A stretch of 64,000 nt of DNA from Methanocorpusculum sp. (GCA_017399555.1 JAFQBW010000028.1:1-64000), one strand, 5' to 3'; shown: positions 7,144 through 17,920, counted from the stretch's first letter. The notes: generated by a model not told the origin, from the letters alone. A program made the numbers and translations.

Positions 7144-9822
7144 TTAGATCTCCTCCTTTAAGACAGACTCGGCGATACCCTTGACATCGACCGGCAGACC
7201 GGATGCGGACTTTGCCGGGTCGGTACCGTCTTCACCATAGACGAACTGAATAATCTTACCGCCGGTACTTCTGACCGTTCCGTCGTATGCGACCTTTAAG
7301 TCCTGCAGTGCGTTAATCATACGGCGCTGCAGATAACCGGACTGGGAAGTACGGACTGCAGTATCGACAAGACCTTCTCGACCTCCAATTGCGTGGAAGA
7401 AGAATTCAGTCGGGGTAAGTCCGGACTTGTAGGAGTTTCTGACGAAACCGTGTGCGCCTGCTCCCTTGTCTCCGCGTCTGAAGTGCGGAAGGGTTCTGTC
7501 CTCGTAACCTCTGGACAGACGCTCACCACGAACTGCCTGCTGACCGATACAGCCTGCCATCTGTGCCATGTTCAGCATAGAACCACGGGCACCGGATACG
7601 GCCATAACCACAGAGGAGTTCTCGAAACCTAAGTGTCTGGATGCGATATCACCAGTACGGTCACGAGCTTTACCGAGCTGACTCATGAGCTGTAACTCTA
7701 AGGTTTCTTCCGGAGTTCTTCCCGGCATCGGTTCTAAGTGTCCCTGTTCGAAGATGGCAATCTTCTGTGCTGCATCGGACTCTGCCTGATCTAAGACATC
7801 GCGAATCTGCTTGTGTTCGTTCTTTCCCAGATCAGTATCGTTGATACCGTAGCTGAAACCGTTGAGCATGATTGCACGAATGGACAGCTTGGTCAAGTCG
7901 TCAATGTAGTCGCGTGCTCTGCGGGTACCGTGCAGACGGATGATTCTGTTCAGAATAGTTCCATCCATAGCACCGACGGACTTCTTGTCGATAGTTCCGG
8001 AAAGGAGTTCTCCGTCAACGATTCTGACGAATGCGTCGTTCGGACATCCTGCTGCGGAGTCCTTAGTACACGGGTTGCAGTTCTGACAGCAGGTTGCCTT
8101 GTAGAACATGCTGACATCCTTCGGCAGAATGACCGAGAATGCCTGCTTGTTGCTCCAGTACGGAACGCCGTCAACAATCTTGCCCGGCTCGGGCATCTTG
8201 TCCATCTTGGTGTACTTTAAGAGGTACAGGAACTCGGACTTGGTGTACCATTTGGTCTGGTTGGTTAAGATGAAGATACCGGAGATGTGGTCGTGAAGAC
8301 CGCCGATAATCGGTGCTCCGAATCTCGGGGATAAAATGTTCTCCTGAACAGCGACCAGAAGCTCTGCTTCTGCACGGGCTTCTTCGGTCTGCGGAACGTG
8401 TAAGTTCATTTCATCACCATCAAAGTCTGCGTTATACGGTGGACATACTGCCGGGTTTAAGCGGAATGTTCTGCCGTTCATGACCTTGATTCTGTGGGAC
8501 ATAATGGACATTCTGTGCAGAGACGGCTGACGGTTGAAGAGAACGATATCGCCGTCACGCAGCTGCCGGTCAATCTTCCATCCCGGCTCAATCATCTCTG
8601 CAACGGTGTCACAGTTTCCTTCCGGTCCTGCAATCAGTCTGATTCTTCTGCCGTCAGGTCTGTTTACATAGTTTGCACCGCACGGATCGCGAAGGGTTGG
8701 TCTGTGCGGGCCAATGCGAATCATTGCACGGATATCTTCGATGTTCTGCTTGGTAACTCTGACCGGAACAGACATCTCGTTTGCGATAGCGAGCGGAACA
8801 CCGACCTCACCGACGGATAAGTTCGGGTCCGGGGAGATAACGGTACGTGCGGAGAAGTTGACACGCTTACCGGAGAGAGATCCTCTGAAACGTCCGTCCT
8901 TACCCTTTAATCTCTGGGATAAGGTCTTGAGCGGACGTCCCGAGCGGTGTCTTGCCGGCGGACAGCCTGCGACTTCGTTGTCGAGATAGGTTGTTACGTG
9001 GTACTGCAGTAACTCCCATAAATCCTCAATAATGAGCTGCGGAGCACCTGCATCCTGGTTTTCTCTGAAGCGCTGGTTGATTCTGATGATATCAACAAGC
9101 TTGTGGGTTAAGTCATCTTCAGAACGCTGACCGTTTTCAAGGATAATGGACGGGCGGACCGTTACCGGCGGGACCGGAAGAACGGTTAAGACTGCCCACT
9201 CCGGGCGTGCTACGTCCGGGTCGATTCCAAGGAGTCTGAGGTCATCGTCCGGGATACGCTCTAAGCGCTCGCGGATGTCTGCGGAGGTTAACTTCTGCTC
9301 GGTCTTGATGGTCTTTCCGGTGTTCTCGTCAACAACGGAGATGACTTCAACGAAAGAGGTCGGCTTTTCGAAGTTAATCTTGTACTGCTGTTCACCGCAG
9401 TACGGGCAGACGCGCTCCTTCTTGACGTCTTTCTCGCCGATGGTCTCAGCGGAGTACGGGTCGTCTTCTAAGGCAGAGAACTTTTCAATCTCTTCCTTGT
9501 CGAGAAGCAGTCTTCCGCAGTCACGGCAGGTGATACGGAGCAGTTTTCTGATTAAACGGGTGTATCCAACGTGGATAACCGGCTTTGCAAGGTCAATGTG
9601 ACCGAAGTGTCCCGGACAGTCTCCCTGCTTCTGACCGCAGGTCTTGCAGCGAAGACCAGGGTCGATAACACCAAGACTTGGATCCATTAATCCCTTCGGG
9701 TACGGGAATCCGTCATCATCATAGGTGTCCGGCCAGATGACCTTACAGACACTCATGTCACGAATCTGTTTCGGGGAAAGAAGACCGAACTCGATCTTTC
9801 CGATTCTCTTTGGCGAGGTCAT
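7144..9822 (-). CDS. rpoA1: DNA-directed RNA polymerase subunit A'
   Basis: This 892-residue subunit is the large catalytic part of archaeal RNA polymerase. The N-terminus has the clamp zinc motifs [17 protein letters not shown] and CRDCG/CPYCG. The active-site loop [10 protein letters not shown], with the three Mg-binding aspartates, lies near residue 460. A cysteine-rich insert ([11 protein letters not shown]) near residue 565 is of the sort found in related methanogens. It overlaps rpoB1 by four bases and is followed after one base by rpoA2. No intein is present. Confidence 0.98.
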   Translation of the reverse strand: MTSPKRIGKIEFGLLSPKQIRDMSVCKVIWPDTYDDDGFPYPKGLMDPSLGVIDPGLRCKTCGQKQGDCPGHFGHIDLAKPVIHVGYTRLIRKLLRITCRDCGRLLLDKEEIEKFSALEDDPYSAETIGEKDVKKERVCPYCGEQQYKINFEKPTSFVEVISVVDENTGKTIKTEQKLTSADIRERLERIPDDDLRLLGIDPDVARPEWAVLTVLPVPPVTVRPSIILENGQRSEDDLTHKLVDIIRINQRFRENQDAGAPQLIIEDLWELLQYHVTTYLDNEVAGCPPARHRSGRPLKTLSQRLKGKDGRFRGSLSGKRVNFSARTVISPDPNLSVGEVGVPLAIANEMSVPVRVTKQNIEDIRAMIRIGPHRPTLRDPCGANYVNRPDGRRIRLIAGPEGNCDTVAEMIEPGWKIDRQLRDGDIVLFNRQPSLHRMSIMSHRIKVMNGRTFRLNPAVCPPYNADFDGDEMNLHVPQTEEARAEAELLVAVQENILSPRFGAPIIGGLHDHISGIFILTNQTKWYTKSEFLYLLKYTKMDKMPEPGKIVDGVPYWSNKQAFSVILPKDVSMFYKATCCQNCNPCTKDSAAGCPNDAFVRIVDGELLSGTIDKKSVGAMDGTILNRIIRLHGTRRARDYIDDLTKLSIRAIMLNGFSYGINDTDLGKNEHKQIRDVLDQAESDAAQKIAIFEQGHLEPMPGRTPEETLELQLMSQLGKARDRTGDIASRHLGFENSSVVMAVSGARGSMLNMAQMAGCIGQQAVRGERLSRGYEDRTLPHFRRGDKGAGAHGFVRNSYKSGLTPTEFFFHAIGGREGLVDTAVRTSQSGYLQRRMINALQDLKVAYDGTVRSTGGKIIQFVYGEDGTDPAKSASGLPVDVKGIAESVLKEEI

Positions 9823-11732
9823 ACCATATCCTCCAGTTTCAGTCTCGGGGCTATACCCATACTCTTCATCTCATCAAGCAGGAGCTTGAATGCGTAACTC
9901 ATCTCAACTTCGTAAATGTCAGTCTCGGCACCGCAGGCAAGACATCTGGTTGCCTTCTGCTTTGCGTCGTACATAGCAACCATACCGCAGCGGGCACAGA
10001 CGTACTGCTTGACTGCATCGGACTCGTCTAAGAGACGTTCCTTTAAGGCCATAGCTGCTCCGTGTCCAATCATGACATCACGTTCCATTTCTCCGAAACG
10101 AAGACCTCCTTCACGGGCACGTCCTTCGGTCGGCTGGCGGGTTAAGACCTGGACCGGTCCGCGGGATCTTGCGTGCATCTTGGTGGATACCATGTGGTAC
10201 AGCTTCTGGTAGTAGATAACACCGATGTAGATATCTGCGTGGAATCTGCGTCCGGTGATACCGTCGTACATGACTTCACGACCGGTGTGGGCAAATCCTG
10301 CCTGGTTTAACTGGTGACGGAGAACCTGTTCACGGGTTAAGGTGCTGTTCTTGACGTCCTTTCCGATTTCCTTGTCCTTTAACAGGCGTTCCTGTGCGAA
10401 CGGGGAGTCGAAGATCTTCTCAACAGAGGTCTTTCTGAAAGAGGTTGCGTTGACACGGGAACCTTCAAGAGAACCGGCTTTTCCGCCGATCATCTCGAGC
10501 ATGTGTCCGATAGTCATACGGGACGGGACTGCGTGCGGGTTGATGACTAAGTCCGGGGAGATACCTTCTGCGGTGAACGGCATGTTCTCCTGCATGGTGA
10601 TAAGACCGCAGACACCCTTCTGTCCGTGTCTGGATGCGAACTTGTCGCCGATTTCCGGAACACGAAGGTCACGGGTTCTGACCTTGACAAGGCGGGAGGA
10701 GTTCTCGGACTCCGTGACGATTACAGTATCGACGATACCGGTCTCGTTGCTTCTCATGGTAATCGAAGTGTCGCGGCGCTTTTCAACGGCTAAGAGTTCT
10801 CCGGTCGGCTCTTCGAGGAAACGCGGCGGAGAGGTCTTTCCGATTAAGACATCCTTTTCCTTGACGATGGTCTCCGGATTGATGATACCGTCAACGTCAA
10901 GGTTAACATAGGATCCAGGTCCGTGGGAACCGGTGATGTCGTCTTCCGGCTTTTCAATTCTGTCAACCTGTCCTCCAGGGTATCTGCGCTCTTCACCTTC
11001 ATAGGTTCTGAAGAAGTGGGAACGGCCGACTCCGCGTTCGACAGATGCCTTGTTGAAAATCAGTGCATCTTCAATGTTGTATCCTTCGTAGGAGATGATA
11101 GCGACACAGAAGTTCTGTCCCTGCGGGCGCTTGTCAGAACCGATTAACTCTGCTGCCTGGGTGTGCACCATTGGGACCTGTGCATAGTGGAGCATGTGCC
11201 CTCTGGTGTCCGGGCGGAGCTTCATGTTGGACTGGGCAAAACCTAAGGCCTGCTTAATCATACCTGCGCCCATAGTAACACGCGGAGATGCGTTGTGCTC
11301 CGGGAACGGAACATGTGCTGCTCCGATACCAAGGATTAAGGACGGATCGATTTCCAGGTGGGTGTGTTCCGGCTTTAAGTCCTCTTCCTGAACGGCGATG
11401 TATAAGTCGTCTTCTTCTTCTGCATCGATGAACTCAATCTTACCCATCTTGATAAGATCCATGAATTCATAGGTACCGTTTCTGACATTCTCAACATCTT
11501 CCGGGGTGACGGTCGGCACACCGTTTTCCACAACGATTAACGGTCTGCGTGCACGTCCTCTGTCGGTGTTGATGACAATTTCGTTACTGTAGTCCTTGTA
11601 GGAAATGTTGACTTCGGTGGAGACCTGTCCGGAACGTCTCATCTGACGGAAGTGACGGGTAAATCCTTCTGCATCGTCGACCTTTCCGATTAATGCTCCG
11701 TCAACGAATACACGGGCCATTTTCTTCTCCAT
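9819..11732 (-). CDS. rpoB1: DNA-directed RNA polymerase subunit B'
   Basis: This is the C-terminal half of the beta-like subunit, which is split in many methanogens. The 637 residues include [15 protein letters not shown], the [15 protein letters not shown] motif that contacts the active site, [16 protein letters not shown], and a C-terminal zinc ribbon ([10 protein letters not shown] then CLACG). The ATG at 11732 has a GGAG sequence nine bases upstream; a second ATG four codons in (11720) is also possible. It starts directly after the B'' gene. Confidence 0.97.
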   Translation of the reverse strand: MEKKMARVFVDGALIGKVDDAEGFTRHFRQMRRSGQVSTEVNISYKDYSNEIVINTDRGRARRPLIVVENGVPTVTPEDVENVRNGTYEFMDLIKMGKIEFIDAEEEDDLYIAVQEEDLKPEHTHLEIDPSLILGIGAAHVPFPEHNASPRVTMGAGMIKQALGFAQSNMKLRPDTRGHMLHYAQVPMVHTQAAELIGSDKRPQGQNFCVAIISYEGYNIEDALIFNKASVERGVGRSHFFRTYEGEERRYPGGQVDRIEKPEDDITGSHGPGSYVNLDVDGIINPETIVKEKDVLIGKTSPPRFLEEPTGELLAVEKRRDTSITMRSNETGIVDTVIVTESENSSRLVKVRTRDLRVPEIGDKFASRHGQKGVCGLITMQENMPFTAEGISPDLVINPHAVPSRMTIGHMLEMIGGKAGSLEGSRVNATSFRKTSVEKIFDSPFAQERLLKDKEIGKDVKNSTLTREQVLRHQLNQAGFAHTGREVMYDGITGRRFHADIYIGVIYYQKLYHMVSTKMHARSRGPVQVLTRQPTEGRAREGGLRFGEMERDVMIGHGAAMALKERLLDESDAVKQYVCARCGMVAMYDAKQKATRCLACGAETDIYEVEMSYAFKLLLDEMKSMGIAPRLKLEDMV

Positions 11733-11734
11733 AT

Positions 11735-13285
11735 TTACTCACTCCTGATTGGCTGGATATCCATACCCTGAATGACGTGAAGGATTTCTTCTTCGTCTGT
11801 TCCTTTGCTGATTTCAACAAGCTGTGCGAAGTTCTTTACTAAACCGCAGTTCGGACCTTCCGGAGTCTCGGACGGGCAGATTCTTCCCCACTGGGTCGGG
11901 TGAAGATCACGAGCTTCGAAGTGCGGCTGGGAACGGGAAAGCGGGGAGATGACACGGCGCAGGTGGGAAATGACAGACATGTGATCGATTCTGTCCATAA
12001 GCTGCGAGACACCGGTTCTGCCGCCAACCCAGTTTCCGGTTGCGAGCGGGTGGATTAAACGCTCGGTTAAGACATCTGCTCTGACAACAGTTCCGATAGC
12101 TAACTCTCTGTGGCGCATGCTGGCGCGTTCAAGCTGGTACTTGACATCACGGGTGAGTCTGTTTAAGGAGATACGGAAGAGATCTTCCATTAAGTCACCG
12201 GCGAGCTTTAAGCGCTTGTTGGAGTAGTGGTCTTTGTCATCGATTCTTCTCTTGCTTAATGCAAGGTCGAAACAGGCTTCTGCCATACGTCCGAGGAACT
12301 CTGCCTTTGCAACGCGGACATCGCGTGCATACTCTGCGTAACCCTCGTCTCCCGGTTTTAAGTTTGCCGGGATTAAGTAGTTTAAGTGCGGCAGGAGGTA
12401 GCTGTCAAGTACGAACTCGGCGCGCTTTCTCTGGTAGTCCTTGGTCTGGTTCGGTGCGAGCTTCTTTCCGACATACATGACACCTTCTTCTACGGTTGCA
12501 CACTCGCTTTCTTCGAGGTTCTGCATCATGTAGGTTAAGATGTCTTCGTCAAGGGAAACTGCGGACACGATTTCCTCATCAGACTCGAGACCTAATGCAC
12601 GCATTAAATCAGCGAATCTGAGGTGACCGGCAACGGACGGGAAGGAAACATCGAGGAGGTTCTTCTTGTTCTTCTCGACAACGACGAGTGCACGGTATCC
12701 TCTGAACTGGGAGAACACCTTTGCTACGTGAATCTGTTCGTTGTAGCGCTCGGTGTACTCAGTCATGATCTTGTTGGATGCTAAATCCTCTAAGGTCATT
12801 AAGACACGCTCAGTACCGTTTACAATGAAGTATCCTCCCGGATCGCACGGGTCTTCTCCCTGCTCGGTTCTCTCGTCAACGGAAAGACCGCAGAGGTTAC
12901 AGACCTTGGATCCAATCATTACCGGGAGCTGTCCGATAGTAGTCTCCTGAACCGGGAACACTTTGTCTCCCTGGTGGAGAGTCATCTCGAGGACCATGGG
13001 TGCCGCATAGGTTAAGTTTCTCAGGCGTGCTTCTGTCGGGTAGAGCTTGCTCTGGGAACCATCTGCTTCACGGACGATTGGCTTTTCCACGCGGATGTTT
13101 CCGAGTTCAACCCAGACCGGCTCCTGGTTCTTGCCGCGGTTGACGATTTCGGTTTCAACGATTCTCTGTTCGTTTACCACTTTCTGGAGGTTGTGCTCGA
13201 TGAAGTGGTTGTACGAATCAAGCTGGTGGCGGGCAACGTGTTCCTGAGAGAAATACGCGCCGGATAATACGCTTCTGTCGATCAT
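11735..13285 (-). CDS. rpoB2: DNA-directed RNA polymerase subunit B''
   Basis: This is the N-terminal half of the split beta-like subunit (about 516 residues). Visible motifs are [13 protein letters not shown] (protrusion), [26 protein letters not shown] and, at the end, [21 protein letters not shown] (fork/rifampicin-like region). I take the ATG at 13285 ([12 protein letters not shown]), 16 bases after the rpoH stop. A TTG at 13324 in frame would overlap rpoH and add a basic leader unlike the family. Confidence 0.96.
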   Translation of the reverse strand: MIDRSVLSGAYFSQEHVARHQLDSYNHFIEHNLQKVVNEQRIVETEIVNRGKNQEPVWVELGNIRVEKPIVREADGSQSKLYPTEARLRNLTYAAPMVLEMTLHQGDKVFPVQETTIGQLPVMIGSKVCNLCGLSVDERTEQGEDPCDPGGYFIVNGTERVLMTLEDLASNKIMTEYTERYNEQIHVAKVFSQFRGYRALVVVEKNKKNLLDVSFPSVAGHLRFADLMRALGLESDEEIVSAVSLDEDILTYMMQNLEESECATVEEGVMYVGKKLAPNQTKDYQRKRAEFVLDSYLLPHLNYLIPANLKPGDEGYAEYARDVRVAKAEFLGRMAEACFDLALSKRRIDDKDHYSNKRLKLAGDLMEDLFRISLNRLTRDVKYQLERASMRHRELAIGTVVRADVLTERLIHPLATGNWVGGRTGVSQLMDRIDHMSVISHLRRVISPLSRSQPHFEARDLHPTQWGRICPSETPEGPNCGLVKNFAQLVEISKGTDEEEILHVIQGMDIQPIRSE

Positions 13286-13301
13286 GATTCTTCTTCCGTG
13301 G

Positions 13302-13550
13302 TTACTTCTTCGGCCGTCTGACAACTAAACGGTAGGACGTAGCCTCTCCTGCTGTCTGGCTTTTTCTGATAATACGAATGACATTTCCGGGTTTTCCGCC
13401 GCAGGCTTTGATAGCCGGGTCGTCGTGGTAAATCTTCGGAAGCTGGTCTTCGCTGATGTCGAAGGTCTTCAGAAGTTCTGTTACCTCCTCTCCGGTCATG
13501 ATCTGATGGTCCGGGACCATCTCATGCAGTAATACATTGAGTCGTGTCAT
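13302..13550 (-). CDS. rpoH: DNA-directed RNA polymerase subunit H
   Basis: Subunit H (RPB5 C-terminal-like) is a small assembly subunit; the 82 residues include [22 protein letters not shown] and the conserved [12 protein letters not shown] ... YRLVVRR ending. The ATG at 13550 is preceded by AGGAG at a good distance; the longer in-frame reading (to 13697) adds 49 unconserved residues. It is the first gene of the five-gene polymerase operon H-B''-B'-A'-A''. The 210 bases upstream to tRNA-Lys are non-coding and should hold the promoter. Confidence 0.95.
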   Translation of the reverse strand: MTRLNVLLHEMVPDHQIMTGEEVTELLKTFDISEDQLPKIYHDDPAIKACGGKPGNVIRIIRKSQTAGEATSYRLVVRRPKK

Positions 13551-13760
13551 ATAGCTCCTAATCAGATTCCTTTTCTTTGGATACTTTTTGTCTTGCTGCT
13601 GATTGTTCTGGTAGCTGTTTCTTCGAGTAAAAAGTGTGTTTCTTCGGCGTTTTTCGATGCCCCAATGGGCCGCCGGTGGAGTGAGTGTAAAAAGCACGCT
13701 CAGGATAAATGAGATAGCCTCCTCTTTTGAGTTGCTATTTCAAAAAATCCGGGCGTGAAG

Positions 13761-13834
13761 CGGGCCACGAGGGATTTGAACCCCCGACCTGCGGATTAAA
13801 AGTCCGACGATCTGCCTGACTGATCTAGTGGCCC
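13761..13834 (-). tRNA. tRNA-Lys (anticodon UUU)
   Basis: Read on the minus strand, the acceptor stem GGGCCAC pairs perfectly with GTGGCCC; the discriminator is G. The anticodon loop CTTTTAA gives anticodon TTT. The T arm GGGGGTTCAAATCCCTC is canonical. CCA is not encoded and no intron is present. It stands upstream of the polymerase operon. Confidence 0.95.
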
Positions 13835-13906
13835 GAGAGAGTTTCCTGCGAAACTGCCTAAATAAATTAGCTCTACATTGTTATAAAGATATCGGACAAG
13901 AGCAGA

Positions 13907-14611
13907 TTACCCTCTCGTAATCAGCCCTGCATCCACCTTTGCCGGAACAACCTTCGGCAAAACGCCGCACGTCCCAACCCAGTCGCCAGAGACTGCATAC
14001 ACCCCGCAAAGCGACGACTCTGTTGGAATCACATCCGAAAAATTCTCCGGCGTTATCACATTGCAAAGCGACGTTGCCCAGGCATCAGCGTGTGCCGGAT
14101 TTCGCGAAAAACAGACAACCGCATCCGCTGTTCCAAACGACACCGAAGGACCGACCGTCGCAGACGACGTGCAGATTCCAAGAATCTCCTTCTGCGGCGG
14201 AACAACAAACGCAAACTTCCCCGAACTCGGCGCATTCCCGGCAAAAATCCCGACCCGCACATCCCGGTTCGAGAAAAGAACAATATCTCCGCCGTTGTCA
14301 ATCAGCCCGAACTCGGCGCCGGCATCCCGCATCGCCTCAACGCCCGCCCATCCAATAGAGGCCGCAACCGCCGCCAGAGGACCAACGCCTGCCGCAAAGC
14401 CGGCATCCGCCATCCGGCGCACCGTAAGCGGTGCATCGTCTGAGACAGACAGCGGCTCATACGTCATCTGGAAATACGGCTCGGTCTGAATATATGCCTC
14501 AACCTCGGCGCGGGCAGAAAGAAGCCCCTGCTTTGCCGCCTCAATAAACTCTTTTGAATCCGCTAAAATAGTGGTGATAGTTTCGCGAAACGCGAAATGC
14601 TCGCGAAACAT
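13907..14611 (-). CDS. UPF0280 (COG2122) ApbE-like protein, homocysteine/sulfide metabolism
   Basis: UPF0280 proteins are distant relatives of the flavin transferase ApbE. In Methanosarcina work, COG2122 was linked to homocysteine formation from sulfide together with the two upstream gene families seen here. The 234-residue protein includes FAAGVGPLAAVAASIGWAGVEAM, a GLIDNGGDIVL strand and GTADAVVCFS, all typical of the family. ATG at 14611 overlaps the stop of the upstream gene (ATGA). The three genes 13907-16503 form one unit. Confidence 0.9.
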   Translation of the reverse strand: MFREHFAFRETITTILADSKEFIEAAKQGLLSARAEVEAYIQTEPYFQMTYEPLSVSDDAPLTVRRMADAGFAAGVGPLAAVAASIGWAGVEAMRDAGAEFGLIDNGGDIVLFSNRDVRVGIFAGNAPSSGKFAFVVPPQKEILGICTSSATVGPSVSFGTADAVVCFSRNPAHADAWATSLCNVITPENFSDVIPTESSLCGVYAVSGDWVGTCGVLPKVVPAKVDAGLITRG

Positions 14612-14997
14612 CACTTCAGAATACTCAGCGCACGCTGCGGGCAGAACTCCGCACAGCGTCCGCACAGCACACAGCGCTCCGGCTCAACACGAAGCTTCCA
14701 GTCCTCGTCAAACGAGAACACCTTCTTCTGACAGATGCTGATACACAGACCGCAGTCCACGCACTCGGTGACATTGTGCGAGACCGCATTCTTCTGAATC
14801 CGGATGGAAACTCCGGGGCGGGTAAGCGCAGCGATAAAGCGCTCCGTCTCCTCATCTGCGACACTGATAAGCGTCCAGCCCTCATCTCCGTCGATTACCG
14901 CACGCTCAATATTCGCGGCAATTCCGGTCTCCAGAATCGCCTTGGCAATGCTCGGCTCCTGAATGCCGACACGGTCAAACTCAACCTTCAGCTTCAT
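14611..14997 (-). CDS. NIL domain/4Fe-4S ferredoxin protein of homocysteine synthesis
   Basis: The 128-residue protein has an N-terminal NIL domain (about 1-72) followed by two [4Fe-4S] cluster motifs, CVDCGLCISICQKK near residue 78 and CVLCGRCAEFCP near residue 108. Together with DUF39 proteins it is needed for making homocysteine from aspartate semialdehyde and sulfide in methanogens (MA1822-type). It starts four bases after the DUF39-CBS gene ends and overlaps the UPF0280 gene, so the three are translationally coupled. Confidence 0.92.
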   Translation of the reverse strand: MKLKVEFDRVGIQEPSIAKAILETGIAANIERAVIDGDEGWTLISVADEETERFIAALTRPGVSIRIQKNAVSHNVTECVDCGLCISICQKKVFSFDEDWKLRVEPERCVLCGRCAEFCPQRALSILK

Positions 14998-15000
14998 GAC

Positions 15001-16503
15001 TTATCCCCTCCTGCCGACCAGGTCGCCTAAATCATACGAGTTTAAGAGACCAAGCACCCGGCGGTTCTTGTCCACAACAACTAATGAGCCGATGTTGTGC
15101 TTCTGCAGAGCACGGGCTGCGAAGTCAACCGGAGAGTCCGGGCTGATGGTGATGACATTTCTGGTCATAATCTCCGCAACGGATAAGTCCTGCTCGTCGT
15201 TTGCGAATGCTTTTGAAACATCGTAGGTCGTCACAATTCCGATAACCCGGTTTTCAGAGTCGATTACCGGAAGGTGGTTCGTCTCGCCGACTAACAGCCG
15301 CTTTGCCGCCTCTTTGACGCTTTCCTGCCCGGTGATGGTCACAAACTTGGTCTCCATCAGTTCGGAGACATAGACCGTGTTTCCTTTCTCAGCCATCGGG
15401 CGGTTGCGCTTTTCCGCATTGATTGGTCTCGTTGCAAGGCCCATCAGGAACGTACCGTTCTCGATTCTTCTGCCAAGCTCTGCTGCTACTTCGCGGGCCT
15501 TCTTGAAACTGGAAACCGGCGACGTTCTGACCTCTTCGCCGTCAATCTCAACAGAACCGCTCTTCAGTTCTGCGTAGGTGACCTTGCGGATGACCGGGCG
15601 GTCTCTGGACGGTGTGCCGTAGTCAATGATTTCTGTGACCAGATCCTCGTCGCGGACTGCGGTCTGCTTTACGATGTCCTCGTTTAAGAGCGGGATTGGA
15701 ATACCGATTCCCAGATACATCGTAACACCATATCCAGTCATGGTCGCGGCACGGACAAAGTCGGTTGACATCTCCTTCATATTTCCGGTGGTCATCAGCG
15801 TACCGAATCCGGCGCCCGGGGAGTGCTGGGTTCCTTCGCCGATTACGATACCGTTTGCTCCGCCGATAAAGAGCGGCGTTCCGGATCCGATAACCGAGTA
15901 GGTCGGGTCGTTTGGAAGCGGGGAGAGACATCCTGCACCGGAGTAGGTGATGTTCCGGTGTCCGGGGAGGAGATAGCCCATGTAGGTCTTAATCGGGCGG
16001 CTGCCCATATTGGTTGCGGCGGAATAACACTGATACGAGTTTCTCGGGTTCACCATGATTGCCTGGTTCAGCTCATCTAAGGTGAACTCGTTGGTAATTG
16101 TTTTTCTCGGATAGCAGTCCGTTCCTTTTGCCCGTGCTTCGAGCTCGACGGACTTTCCGCTGATGAAATCCTCAATAACGTGCGCTCCGCCGTAGTCCGA
16201 GTGAAGCGTTTCCGATTCCTGGGTAGCTCCCAGGTAACAGTCGACTGCGGCAACACCGGCATGTGCTTCGACTCCGTTTAAGTACATCTTCTCCATGCGG
16301 ATAGGAAGTTCCGGATGTCCGAAGTTGAAGAATGCTCCCGAAGAACACATAGCGCCGAAAGTACCCGTCGTAACAACGTCCACTTCCTTCAAAGCGCCAG
16401 CAGTGCCGAGTTCTTCGACAATGTCCGGCATTTCTTCAGCCGTTGCTACGCGAACACTTCCATCACGAATCCGTTCGTTAATTTCGTCGATGGACTTGTA
16501 CAT
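15001..16503 (-). CDS. DUF39/HcyBio homocysteine biosynthesis protein with two CBS domains
   Basis: This 500-residue protein has an N-terminal DUF39 (COG1900) domain, about residues 1-375, with VTTGTFGAMCSSGAFFNFGH and conserved cysteines, followed by a pair of CBS motifs (about 380-500) that often bind adenosyl ligands such as SAM or ATP. The family turns aspartate semialdehyde and sulfide into homocysteine (MA1821-type). The CBS pair suggests feedback control (inference). Upstream on the minus strand a TTTATATAG box lies about 35 bases before the ATG, consistent with a short or leaderless transcript. Confidence 0.93.
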   Translation of the reverse strand: MYKSIDEINERIRDGSVRVATAEEMPDIVEELGTAGALKEVDVVTTGTFGAMCSSGAFFNFGHPELPIRMEKMYLNGVEAHAGVAAVDCYLGATQESETLHSDYGGAHVIEDFISGKSVELEARAKGTDCYPRKTITNEFTLDELNQAIMVNPRNSYQCYSAATNMGSRPIKTYMGYLLPGHRNITYSGAGCLSPLPNDPTYSVIGSGTPLFIGGANGIVIGEGTQHSPGAGFGTLMTTGNMKEMSTDFVRAATMTGYGVTMYLGIGIPIPLLNEDIVKQTAVRDEDLVTEIIDYGTPSRDRPVIRKVTYAELKSGSVEIDGEEVRTSPVSSFKKAREVAAELGRRIENGTFLMGLATRPINAEKRNRPMAEKGNTVYVSELMETKFVTITGQESVKEAAKRLLVGETNHLPVIDSENRVIGIVTTYDVSKAFANDEQDLSVAEIMTRNVITISPDSPVDFAARALQKHNIGSLVVVDKNRRVLGLLNSYDLGDLVGRRG

Positions 16504-16603
16504 AATATTAGTATTAATTCTTTTTATTCTATATAAAATGACGTGTTCACATGCAGAGGGCAGAAGCTCTTTATTCTGTACCGGACAATAGTTAAGAATC
16601 TGT

Positions 16604-17533
16604 ATGTCAAATCGTTTTACACTGGGTGATGTTGCTTCTGCTGCCGCGCTGTGCGGGTTGTCTTCGGCAGAGGAAGAGGAGCTTTTGGTTCAGGTGAATA
16701 AGCTGGATGAGCACGTGTCTTTGGATTTGCTGAATCAGTATGCGGAGTTTATGACGAAGGCTTCGGGGGAGAATTTTGTTCCGCGGATTGATTCGTGCGA
16801 GATTCCTGCAGGCAGGCTCTGGTATATTGAGCCGTTCTGCGGAAGTACGACGTATGTTCTGGAGACGGCAGAGCGTCTGGTTGTGGTGGATTCCGGATTC
16901 CCGTGTTATGCGGAGGAGCTGAAAAAGACGCTTCGCTCGCTTTTCCCGGATTATGATTCCAGACAAAAGGACCAGATTCTGACACACATGGATATGGACC
17001 ATGCCGGTATTCTGGACGGTTTTGAAAATATCTGGATGAGTAAGACGTCATTTGAGGATTTCTTAGGCCGTGCGAAGGGGAAGCCGAATCTTCGCGAGCG
17101 ACATCCGGTCAGAACTCCGGTGTACCGCATCAGCAGTCTTCTGTCGCGGGATATTTCGGCGGATACAACACATATGCGCTCCATCAATACGTTTGACCCG
17201 GAGGAGGGACGTCCGCTTTCCTATATCGGGACGCTGAATATCGAGCCGTTTTCGTTTGCAGTGTATGAGACGTCCGGCGGGCATGTGGCAGGTTCTATTC
17301 TTCTGTACGAGAAGGAGAACCGTCTGGTATTCACCGGAGATACGCTGGTAAATCCTGCTGATATGGGAGACGGGCAGAAGGCGTTTATTGCTCTGGGCAC
17401 AGCCATGCTTGGTTCGATGAATGCAGATTCGGCAAAGGCGAAGGCGGAGCGTGCGGAGATGTTTGCTCTGCTGGATGCCGGCGGCTGGATTCTCTGTCCG
17501 GGACATGGATTCCCAATGCGATATACGGTCTGA
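16604..17533 (+). CDS. Metallo-beta-lactamase fold hydrolase with HxDxDH motif
   Basis: The 309-residue protein has an N-terminal helical domain (about 1-75, rich in Leu/Glu) ahead of a metallo-beta-lactamase fold. The metal motif reads THMDMDHAG, so the second histidine of the usual HxHxDH is an aspartate. Further ligands are SGGHVAGS, FTGDTL and the terminal PGHGFP. Substrate is unknown; the Asp variant occurs in several hydrolase subfamilies. It diverges from the homocysteine operon and is followed by a strong hairpin terminator. Confidence 0.8.
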   Translation: MSNRFTLGDVASAAALCGLSSAEEEELLVQVNKLDEHVSLDLLNQYAEFMTKASGENFVPRIDSCEIPAGRLWYIEPFCGSTTYVLETAERLVVVDSGFPCYAEELKKTLRSLFPDYDSRQKDQILTHMDMDHAGILDGFENIWMSKTSFEDFLGRAKGKPNLRERHPVRTPVYRISSLLSRDISADTTHMRSINTFDPEEGRPLSYIGTLNIEPFSFAVYETSGGHVAGSILLYEKENRLVFTGDTLVNPADMGDGQKAFIALGTAMLGSMNADSAKAKAERAEMFALLDAGGWILCPGHGFPMRYTV

Positions 17534-17560
17534 TTTCGATTCAGGGGCAGATTTTTGCCG

Positions 17561-17595
17561 CGCAGGGTTTCTGCCCTGCGGTTTTGTCTTTTTTT
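17561..17595 (+). terminator. Hairpin plus T-run terminator
   Basis: CGCAGGG (17561-17567) pairs with CCCTGCG (17574-17580) around a six-base loop, followed by GTTTTGTCTTTTTTTC. It ends transcription of the metallo-beta-lactamase gene. Confidence 0.75.
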
Positions 17596-17636
17596 CGTGG
17601 TGTTTGCCGGATTGGGCGGTTTCGGATGATTTCTGC

Positions 17637-17920
17637 TGTGAATTTATTAAATAAGAATAAAAAAAGTCCCCCTGGACGCATTTGTGTGTATGTGTGCAGC
17701 ACACAACCTCGTGCTCTGTGGTTATATAGTTTTAAAGATATAAATTAACAACAAGGAAACGCTGTTTTTAAAGAGTTTGGATTTCTCTGGAAAGGTAAAC
17801 TCTTTTCCGAAAAATTCTTTGTTAATCATTTTTAGTTGATTTTGGTTTTGTGTGCATATGCGCACAAATTTCTCCAGGGTTATCTTCTAAAATGTTATTA
17901 AATAATTAGGGGTGTGAATT
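17637..17920. repeat. Nested inverted repeat, MITE-like or structured RNA
   Basis: Outer arms of about 60 bases (17641-17707 and 17845-17908) are imperfect reverse complements, sharing CCCTGGA, ATTTGTG and GTGTGC/GCACAC cores. Inside them ATTAACAA (17744-17751) pairs with TTGTTAAT (17819-17826), and AAAGAGTTT (17770-17778) with AAACTCTTT (17797-17805). The octamer TGTGAATT at 17637-17644 and 17913-17920 could be a target-site duplication. No open reading frame of note lies inside. It fits a miniature inverted-repeat element, a structured RNA, or paired operators. Confidence 0.6.

Noticed and set aside
6511-7161. 216-residue open frame antisense to rpoA2
   Set aside because: Serine-run-rich composition and no motif; it mirrors rpoA2 codons.
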